Part shown: one piece after another, positions 22,180-30,022 of the stretch | How the letters are laid out: every line of letters begins with the position of its first letter | Position numbering within the stretch: the first letter of the stretch is position 1 | Assembly (NCBI GenBank): GCA_030141585.1 | Contig: JAQIFP010000071.1 | Coordinates: forward strand, 1-30,022 | Direction of reading: 5' to 3' | DNA from: Ophryocystis elektroscirrha | Taxonomy: Eukaryota; Apicomplexa; Conoidasida; Neogregarinorida; Ophryocystidae | Length of the DNA: 30,022 bases | Position numbers and translations under genes: made by a program | Notes under the pieces: model-generated | What the model saw: only the letters and a program-made list of their open reading frames with translations | The model's database searches: none | What the model was told of the DNA's origin: nothing

Positions 22180-23161
22180 ATGAGGCACGCAGCTAAAGTC
22201 GAAGCAATTTCTGCAAACTTTAAATCTCTATTTGAAATAAATCCTGAATTAATAGCCGTATCCCCTGGACGTGTAAACATCATAGGGGAGCATGTTGATC
22301 ATCAAGGATATTCAGTTTTGCCTGTAGCTCTCCAATCCACTATAGAATTGGCTTATGGGATCGTAAAAAATGCAGATTATTTTTTGAAGATAAGAAACAT
22401 AAATTCCGAAAAATATGGAACGGTTAAATTCAATACAATACAAGACGTCTTTATAGATAAACCAGTTTGGTACAATTACGTAATAGGGGGTTTCTATGGA
22501 ATTATTGAATATACGTATTTTAAGAATCTGAAGCAAATTGGAAAATATTTTAAAACGGACAAGGATACAACCCCTTTACTTGAACATGCTTCTGAAATGT
22601 TACCTAAATCAGGACTTACAATTTTAGTCGATGGGGATATACCTATAGTAAGGTTTTATATGCATGAATGCTTGCATGCATATATATATTTTTACATTTG
22701 TAAAATGTTATATTTATTGTAATATCTATTATTTGAAAGTGTACAACAATTAAAATTTGTTATTTTCTTGTTGGATGCGCAATTATATAATTGTAAAGAA
22801 TATAATTTTTAAATATGTATAATTGAAAAAATTATTACTATTAATGTACATACATAGTGTATAACAATATTTTATATATATATATATATATAAATATAAT
22901 GTTTTTATATTTATTCATTTTATCATAGTTTGATTAATATATAATATAATTTATTAATATACGTATTTTGATATACATATAAATATATATATATATATCA
23001 TGTTTAACCATATTATAATAATTTGGTTAATATATAATATAATTTATTAATATACGTATTTTGATATACATATATATATATATATATATAATATTTCTAT
23101 GTTTATCCATATTTATAGGAAATTGATTAATATATAATATAATTAACTAATATACGTATTT

Positions 23162-23218
<57 letters not shown>

Positions 23219-25380
23219 CAAGTTGAAACTTGCTTAGACAAGAGTAATTTGAAGTAGTCTGTATAAAAGTTAATGGGTTTAGGCGGCTGGTGTTTCAAGT
23301 TCTTCCGCGCTGACGGTAGCTGCTTCTCTATTATTCGTTCATCTATTTGGAGCAAAAATAGACAGATTGACTTTAGCAAGCATTTGCAGTTTGGCTGAGC
23401 AGTATTCGAGTACTTTAGGAGGAGGAATGGACCAAGCAGCCATTTTGATGTGTGATGAAGGTATTGCACAACATATCGAGTTTTCTCCTCTTCGATGCAC
23501 TCCAACGCCACTTCCCAAAGATGCCGCACTTGTTGTTTGCAACACTGGAATTCAAGCGGAAAAAGCTGTGCAAGCATCTATTTACTACAACAAAAGAGTT
23601 TTCGAGCTTAAAATTAGTTGCTATATCCTCCTAAAACATGCCTTACCTGATTTGGAAATACTGCCAGCAGATATATACGCACTTAATTTATCTCATGTTC
23701 AGAAAAAACTTAAAAAAACTGAAACGGTACGGTAAAAGTTCAATTTATATGTCACTGAACTTATATAACTGACAGAGGCTATTATAAAATTATAAGGCTG
23801 TATACAATAAACTATATAAAATGAATATATATGGGTTTTACATTTAATACTTATTGCCTCAAGTATCAATATATATGTAAATGTTCATATGAATACGTTT
23901 TTCTATATATTCATAATATATAATAAATTATTTTATCATTATATATCAAGATATATAGGTAGCTAATTACATACGAAAAATACAACAATTATATTAATTT
24001 CATACATACTTTATATCTTTTTTATATATATTTTAAATATATTATATATATACTTTATACTCTATAGATAATTTCTAATGTATATAAATTTTATATATAA
24101 TATATATTTTATATATAATTTATACATAATTTATATATATATTATATATCTAATATATATACGCTATATGTTATATATATATATATATATATATTTAATA
24201 TTTTATATAAACGTTATATGTATTTTATATTTAGAATATATACATTTATATATTTTTATATTATTTATATGTATTTTATATATTAGAAATATACTTCATA
24301 TTTTATGTATATATATAGATGTATATTTCAGATATATTTTATATATACTTTATATATATTTTTTATATATATAAAATATATGTTTTATATATAATTTATA
24401 TGTATTTTATATATTATAAATATACTTCATATTTTATATATATATATATATACTTTATATATATATATATATACTTTATATAATAAAAATACTCTATGTA
24501 TACTTTATATGCTATATATACTTTATAATTGATCTTTTTTTTGGAAATCTATATTTCTTAATAATTGTATTAACAGGAAATGATAGAGCTAGCAAAGGAA
24601 GTTTTGCCTCCTTATAGAATTACAAAAAAAAAAATTGATCATCTAATTGGTATCGATATAAGAAAATATCTTTTCAAAACGTACTTCAATATAGCAATTT
24701 GGAATAGGAATCAACATTTCGAGTTACAAACGTAAAAACTATTTTTTTAAGCAAATTTATAGTCGAGTTTTGCACGTATTTACGGAAACTATAAGAGTAG
24801 ATCAGTTCATAAAAACAGCTCAAAATACGTCAATGCCTGTAGAGAAACAGTTACAAGCTTTGGGACATATTTTGAACAAGTCGCATTATTCACTCAACTT
24901 GCAGTTCGACTGTAGCTCTCCCGAGCTTGAGGAAGTAATTGATATCATGAGATCCTCTGGAGCTTACGGAGCTCGACTCACGGGAGCCGGATGGGGTGGT
25001 TGTGCAGTTGGATTAGTGCACAGAGATAATGTTCAGAATTGCATTGATCAAGTAATTTTTTTAAATTTAAAATAAATATATTAATTATTATTAATTATTA
25101 TTGTTTAATTATTTGTGTAAATGTATTTATTACTATTTCAATATAATTTATTTAATTATAACTTTTTTCTATTATTATTAATAATTACATCGAATATTCT
25201 AAAAAATTATAATTTATGCGTTTTTAGCTTCGGAAAAAGTATTTTGAAGAAGGTGAAATGATTGATACCAAGCTTAAAGCTCATGCACTAAAATATATTG
25301 GAAACTTCGTATTTGCAGTTATTCCATCATCTAAAGCAAGGCTTTACCTTGCGGACCATACAGAAATTGAATTTGAATAA
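22180..25380 (+). CDS. GHMP sugar kinase, GALK2 type (N-acetylgalactosamine kinase / galactokinase)
   Basis: This five-exon gene encodes about 502 aa (human GALK2 is 458). Exons: 22180-22647, 23283-23726, 24577-24731, 24763-25051, 25228-25380 (TAA). It should phosphorylate GalNAc or galactose at C1 in the cytosol. The galactokinase signature GRVNIIGEHVDHQGYSVLP is at 30-48, the ATP-binding GHMP motif 2 AAGVSSSSAL at 157-166, the catalytic Asp in GGGMDQ is D206, and motif 3 GARLTGAGWGGC is at 425-436. The stretch EGIAQHIEFSPLR after GGGMDQ is characteristic of GALK2 rather than GALK1, which argues for GalNAc as substrate, though this cannot be proven from sequence. Exon 2 joins after GDIPI at TTTAG/GCGGCT. 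One intron is tiny (24732-24762, 31 nt). The two large introns hold most of the local repeats. The next gene starts 40 bp downstream on the same strand. Confidence 0.92.
22865..23217. repeat. ~95-bp degenerate tandem repeat (3 copies) with (TA)n tracts, GALK2-like intron 1
   Basis: A block TTAATATATAATATAATTTA followed by TTAATATACGTATTTTGATA occurs at about 22932, 23027 and 23123, with a last copy slightly diverged (TTAACTAATATACG). Each copy is followed by a TA tract of growing length; the last, at about 23163-23212, is a perfect (TA)n of about 50 bp. All lie within the 635-nt intron 22648-23282. Confidence 0.75.
23727..24576 (+). repeat. 850-nt intron 2 of the GALK2-like gene filled with degenerate TATACTTTATAT repeats
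   Basis: About 24000-24530 is almost entirely A/T. A recurrent ATATACTTTATATA / TATATTTTATATAT theme suggests old tandem duplication. A 98-residue Tyr/Ile open frame at 24078-24374 is a by-product. No exon-like sequence is seen. Confidence 0.65.
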
Positions 25381-25420
25381 TATTAAATTTTTTTTTTTTT
25401 ATGCACATGGTCCTGATGTA

Positions 25421-26381
25421 ATGCCTTGGAATAAAAAAAAAACCAATCCTCTAATTTTTAATGAAGATTCTTTAAAGTTTGTCAACTATATATATTACTT
25501 TGTAAATAGAAAGTTTGTTAGCGGTTTTCATGAACGAAAAGTAAAACGTAAATTAGATGCTCAAAAAAGAAATAAACAAAAAGAGAAACTTCAAAAAAAA
25601 GAAGAACGCGAAAATGTAAATCATGCTAGAGTGCAACATTTATATTATATCGTAAAAAATTTTAAGATATAAAATACTATGAAATTGAATAAACATGATT
25701 ATTACTATTTTTTCAAAATCAAAATTAAAATGGATATATATGTATTTATTACGAGTTATTAAAATACAAAATTTGAGAAAAAATATATTTAATAAAACTA
25801 ATGGTGAAATTATTGAATATTCTTTACACAAAACTATAACTTATGTATAAATTCATATTGTTTGATTATTTAAAGAGCACGTTTATGGTGTATTTGTTCA
25901 TAATATTTAAATATAATCTATTTATATATTAAAAACAGTTAATTTTTGGTTATTAAGGAATTATTTAAGTAATACAGCTATTATATGCAAAAATTATAAT
26001 ATATCATGTATAATATATTGAATTATATATCTTTTATATACATATTAGAACAGCTGTATTCACAGAAAACTTTTATAATAATATATTTATTTTTCAGTTA
26101 TAATATACATATATATTTATATATGTATATATATATATACAAATTTATATGTATATATGTATATACTTATATATATATGTATATATGTATATACTTATAT
26201 ATATATATGTATATATGTATATACTTATATATATATGTATATATGTATATAATTATATATATATGTATATATGTATATACTTATATATATATGTATATAT
26301 GTATATATGTATTTATGTATATATGTATATATGTATATATGTATATATGTATATATGTATATATGTATATATGTATATATG

Positions 26382-26412
<31 letters not shown>

Positions 26413-26860
26413 GTATATGCTATTTTATAATTTTAATAGTAAATGGGCATATTTTATTAATAGGGTTTTTTTACCACAGAGTCTCTTATACTACTGTGTT
26501 TGAGTCTATATATTGTATCTGTGCATACATTCCTCTGATATACATATAAAACTATATTTTAGATATATCTTTATATGTACGATATTTTTATATCATATTA
26601 TTGTCATCATTACTGTATCCTTAGTATACTTTTTTTTTTTTGTATTAAAATTACTATTTTATTCACTACAGAGTAAAAAAATATTAAAAAAGGAGTACAT
26701 TCAATCGAAAAAACTAAACTCTGAACTGAAAAATCAAGATAATCAATGTTTTCTCGAATCCCCTAATTTCGAGCCTGTTAAAAAAGAATGTTTCAAGATA
26801 TTGAATGAAGATTTTTACGGAGGAACAGCTAGTATAATAATTGAACCTCTCAAATTCTAG
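25421..26860 (+). CDS. NOL12 / RRP17 family nucleolar protein (ribosome biogenesis)
   Basis: This three-exon gene encodes about 128 aa, short for the family (about 210-235). Exons: 25421-25476, 25510-25651, 26672-26860 (TAG). The N terminus reads [20 protein letters not shown] once a 33-nt intron (25477-25509) is removed. This matches the family core (FDE..RREFLTGFHKRKxER). It is followed by a Lys/Glu/Arg-rich helix and a C-terminal [15 protein letters not shown] like the family's TTVTVEPLDL end. Such proteins are nucleolar and act in large-subunit rRNA processing. Retaining the 33-nt intron keeps the frame open but inserts an odd NYIYYFVN stretch. The second donor could be 25652 (GTAAAA, chosen) or 25631 (GTGCAA); both are phase 0. 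The ATG at 25421 lies 40 bp after the previous gene's stop, behind a T13 tract and a tiny upstream ATG frame (25401-25421). The frame is open further upstream, to an ATG at 25298 inside the GALK2-like gene. Confidence 0.8.
26100..26420. repeat. 8-bp GTATATAT and related tandem repeats in NOL12 intron 2
   Basis: About 26120-26290 alternates blocks ATATGTATATATGTATATAC with TTATATATAT, repeated about five times. About 26291-26385 is a near-perfect GTATATAT octamer array. All lie within the 1020-nt intron 25652-26671, the longest in the window. Overlapping open frames on the plus strand are repeat-encoded. Confidence 0.85.
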
Positions 26861-27096
26861 GATATTCCATACATCGACTTTTTTTTTTTACTTTTTTTTT
26901 TATTAATCAATAATCACTTATAATATAAATTTGTCTATATTGTATACATAGTGAATTTGCTTGTAACTATAATAACTTTTTTATATATTATTACAGGTAT
27001 AGATACTAAATGAGCTACATTATTATCTAATAAGTTGTTTTTTTTTTTTTATACATTCTATAAAAAAAATTAAGTGATTTATTATACATTTAATGT
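26861..27096. other. intergenic spacer between the NOL12-like and RAD17-like genes
   Basis: These 236 bp are AT-rich with several poly-T runs (for example 26880-26902 and 27039-27050). No coding frame or clear RNA gene is visible. Confidence 0.4.
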
Positions 27097-28527
27097 ATGC
27101 CGCGTCGTCCTAAGCATTTAAATGCAAACAAGATAACTGATTTTTTAATTCCGACGCAAAAATTTTCACCGCCAACTGTGAATTTAAACTCGAAACCTTT
27201 CTGGGCTGAAAATTACGCCCCAAGTTCATCTGTAAGTGTTTCATTTATGAATGAGTAATCATTCACGTACAAATATGAATGTAAATTTTTATCAAGGAAA
27301 GTTAGCCAAATATTTTTAATTCGATAAGTTTCTGAATATTTTTTTGAACAATATTGAACATATTAGAATTATTCATTTGGCGGGTGTTGATATAATATAT
27401 ATAAAATACAAAAAAAATCATAATTAATTTTTCTAATAAGTTTAATTACATTTTTTTGTTGGTTCTCATAGAATTTTGATAAAATGATTGATAATACTGA
27501 CGAATGCATTGCACTTTTTTTTAGAGTGAACTTTTAATAACAAAACAAAAACAAGACTTGCTTCGAGATGCACTTAGATGCAATAGACTGATAGTTGTGG
27601 AAGGTCCTTCGGGGTGTGGAAAAACTTCTGCTATTCGAGTACTTTCAAAGGAAGCCAAATATCTTTTACACGAGTGGGACTTGCCACCCCACTCTCTTCA
27701 TTTAAACAGTTTAAGCGATGTGTTTTTTCGATTTCTCACTACCAGGTACTTATTGTAAAGTATTTTATTAAGGCTCTAGGTCCTCTACGTTACTAAATGA
27801 AGAGAATCAGATTTCGAACGAAACTTCAGAGTAATTGAGGCTAAAATTAATATAAACAAACAAAATAGTTCATACCTAGGTTTTTGATATAGTTCAATAT
27901 AAAAATATTTATAAATATACATAAAATATACATAAAATATACATAAACCTATATATATATATATATATAAATAATAAGGGTTCATATATAAATAAACATG
28001 TATTCTCATTTATGTATAAGTATGTCTGTAGAGCTAATTGTGTATATATTTATGTTATGTTATCATTTGACTTTTTAAACACAAACTTGGTTCGTACAAT
28101 AATAATAATAATAATTCTTAACATATAATAAAAATATGTATATTTAGGCATTATATAAATAGTGTTTTCAGTGGTTTGCCGATAAAAAATATTCGTCTAA
28201 TCAAAGTATATATAAAGCAACGTTATAATTTGCTACATAGGACATACCTTTACATCTATTCACTCTCCAGTCAAATTTATTCTACCGAAAATTCCAACAG
28301 TACATCAAGTTCTTAATTTCAGGTACTTATGAAGTATAACGTGGATATAAATCATTTTTTTTTGCCTCTGTTTAACAAGTTTATATACTTATACATAAAT
28401 AAAAATACACATTAATATACACATAAATATGCATAAATACAAGTGAATAAAATATAATTTTATGCGTATATATATTAGTAATTATAAATAACTACACATA
28501 TATATACACATATATACATATATATAC

Positions 28528-28558
<31 letters not shown>

Positions 28559-29723
28559 CATATATATACATATATATACATATATATACATATATATACA
28601 TATACATAAATAACTACACATATATATACATATATATACATATATATACATATATATACATATATATACATATATATACATATATATACATATATATACA
28701 TATATATACATAAATATATATAAATATATACATAATTAGATATAATTACATGTACATACATATACTTATATATATAAAATTAAGTTTATATACGTATTTA
28801 TATAAATTTTAATTCAGCTCCTTCAAATTACAACCTTCCAACTATAGTGTTTGTGATAAACAGTAAAGATCTGAAGTATCTCCGAAAAGTTATTCCGTCA
28901 GACGCGGAGTATATAAAATACATACAGTAAATAAATTATATAAAATTATGCTACTTTGAAGTTCAGTTTTACTTCAGCAACTCCCAAATGTTTATCTAAA
29001 GCTATATCTTTGGTATTGTGTAAAGAAGGTAAAAGTGTAAATAAGAAATGGTATTTCATATAGGTTACAGTCTAGCCAGATCAAATGAATTAGCAAAATT
29101 GTTTTTAGTAATTATTTTTCGTAGCATAATTTTCTAGAATCAATGGATTTCAACAGATATAAGAGAGATAATGATTCTTTTGGAGTTCTTTTTTATACCC
29201 GATTTAAAGAATGATATAAGCTTCAATTTCAAATTAACACACCGTAATACTATTTTTACATGTATTTTAGATTCACTATGATTTGTAAATTTGAAATATA
29301 TATACATATACATATATGTATATATACACATATATGTATATATACTGACATATATATATATACACATATATAAATACATATATATATATATATGAATTAT
29401 GTTAATTTGTATAATTTACGACATTGACGCACATATTCATGGTTATATGTTCATTTTGTATGTTAAAATTTATATATACTATAGAGCAAAATAAGACAAT
29501 ATTGTTGCAATTATTACGAGCTTAATATAAAATTATGATATCAACGATTAATATGTGTATATACAAAAAACATAAAGCAAGTTTTATATATTTTTTTTTG
29601 TTAGATAAACGAAATATTTTCTGGGATCTTTTTCATGTATGTGGCAAAATTTTATGGAATAAACGTCTTCCTCGTAATGACGATTCAGAGGCTTTGTTTC
29701 ATCAAAGCGTGTTTGAATTAAAG
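27097..29723 (+). CDS. RAD17: RAD17/Rad24-like checkpoint clamp loader ATPase (3' end outside window)
   Basis: Nine exons (304 codons so far): 27097-27231, 27525-27745, 28172-28205, 28241-28322, 28818-28926, 28967-29028, 29064-29107, 29138-29243, 29605-29723, continuing past the window. RAD17 replaces RFC1 in an alternative clamp loader that puts the 9-1-1 clamp on damaged DNA. Evidence includes [10 protein letters not shown] near residue 36 (family W..KY.P), an RFC-like K..DLL..AL segment, and the P-loop [16 protein letters not shown] sits at the Walker B place (human RAD17 LVEDLP), followed by [22 protein letters not shown] (sensor 1-like), [24 protein letters not shown] (family GDIRSAI..L) and [12 protein letters not shown]. 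The distance between Walker A and B is shorter than in human RAD17. Four introns are 30-40 nt. The 30-nt intron 29108-29137 and the donor at 29244 are the least certain joins. Confidence 0.85.
28490..28735. repeat. 10-bp TATATATACA tandem repeat in RAD17 intron 4
   Basis: The decamer TATATATACA repeats almost perfectly from about 28552 to 28600 and again about nine times from 28618 to 28710, separated by TACATAAATAACTACACA. The unit is the reverse complement of the decamer in the kinase intron 3 repeat. It lies in the 495-nt intron 28323-28817. Confidence 0.85.
29244..29604 (+). other. 361-nt intron 8 of RAD17 with TATA/CATA microsatellite
   Basis: About 29296-29393 is an ATATATACATATACA-type simple repeat. 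The rest is AT-rich with no protein-like frame. Confidence 0.6.
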
Positions 29724-29854
29724 GTAACTAGAGCCCGTTAAATTTGAAAAATGCCTGCATGTTTCTTCATTGAAACTTGTACTTATACTTGGTCACAATT
29801 AGAAATAAATATTGCGTATCAAGCAAATATATAATTATATATACAAATTATTTG

Positions 29855-29885
<31 letters not shown>

Positions 29886-30022
29886 TTTAAATATTATATA
29901 TCATATATTATATATTATATATTATATATTATATATTGTATATCATATATTATATACTATATATTATATATTATATATTATATATTATATATTATATATT
30001 ATATATTATATATTATATATTA
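29724..30022 (+). repeat. start of RAD17 intron 9 ending in a TATATTATATAT array at the window edge
   Basis: A GTAACT donor follows ELK of exon 9. About 29855-29877 is (TA)n. From about 29885 to the right edge the sequence is a degenerate to perfect heptamer-like TTATATA array. The next RAD17 exon is outside the window. Confidence 0.7.

Noticed and set aside
23161..23577. Minus-strand 138-aa ORF overlapping the GALK2-like exon 2
   Set aside because: The plus strand here encodes the ATP-binding and catalytic motifs of the sugar kinase; the antisense frame includes a (TA)n translation.
24078..24374. 98-aa plus-strand ORF
   Set aside because: It is a Tyr/Ile string from TATA-rich intron 2 of the GALK2-like gene with no protein-like features.
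25381..25420. Trans-splicing (spliced-leader) acceptor between the GALK2-like and NOL12-like genes
   Set aside because: There is a T13 tract, but no AG dinucleotide lies between it and the NOL12 ATG at 25421.
1..30022. Transposons, viral insertions or prokaryotic operons
   Set aside because: No transposase, reverse transcriptase, terminal repeats or viral proteins were seen; repeats are simple-sequence only and genes are intron-split.
29885..30022. Telomeric repeat at the right edge
   Set aside because: The TTATATA-type array is A/T only, lacks the G-rich strand of telomeres, and lies within the RAD17 gene, whose C-terminal part is still missing.

Overview
This is nuclear DNA of a very AT-rich eukaryote. 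Every gene but one is split by GT-AG introns, the proteins are typically eukaryotic, and there is an intron-containing tRNA-Tyr. TAA, TAG and TGA are all used as stops, so the standard code fits. I cannot name the species. A fused ABC1 kinase/beta-lactamase-like protein (otherwise known to me mainly from plants, algae and stramenopiles), compact genes and small RAD17 and NOL12 proteins suggest a protist or alga. All exon models below were worked out by eye from reading frame, splice-site phase and family motifs.

Layout, left to right: an unresolved less AT-rich island (about 425-570); ABC1K/beta-lactamase-like fusion (minus, 609-7148, 14 exons); DHHC palmitoyltransferase (plus, 7271-10325, 11 exons), divergent from it across about 120 bp; UCH-family deubiquitinase (minus, 10454-11119, one exon); proteasome beta-4/PSMB2 (plus, 11463-13092, 8 exons); large protein kinase (plus, 13396-18374, 4 exons); Fcf2-domain rRNA-processing protein (minus, 18383-19427, 8 exons), whose stop lies 8 bp from the kinase stop; tRNA-Tyr (minus, 19738-19821); secreted protein with a signal peptide (minus, 19884-21829, 5 exons); GALK2-like GHMP sugar kinase (plus, 22180-25380, 5 exons); NOL12/RRP17-like protein (plus, 25421-26860, 3 exons), starting 40 bp after the kinase stop; RAD17-like checkpoint clamp loader (plus, from 27097, running off the right edge).

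The most striking feature is the introns. They fall into two classes: 29 tiny ones of 30-40 nt (19 of them 31-33 nt) and 29 long AT-rich ones of 69 to about 1020 nt. Both classes occur in the same genes. Intergenic gaps are short (8 to about 350 bp), so most of the non-coding DNA, and nearly all of the (TA)n, TATGTATATA and ATACATACCAAT simple repeats, sits inside long introns.

The genes are housekeeping functions rather than a pathway: protein turnover (PSMB2, UCH), ribosome biogenesis (Fcf2, NOL12), DNA-damage checkpoint (RAD17), lipidation (DHHC), amino-sugar salvage (GALK2-like) and signalling (kinase). Several show changes at residues that are usually conserved: the SxxK motif of the beta-lactamase-like domain, the catalytic Asp of the UCH, and the Walker B region of RAD17.
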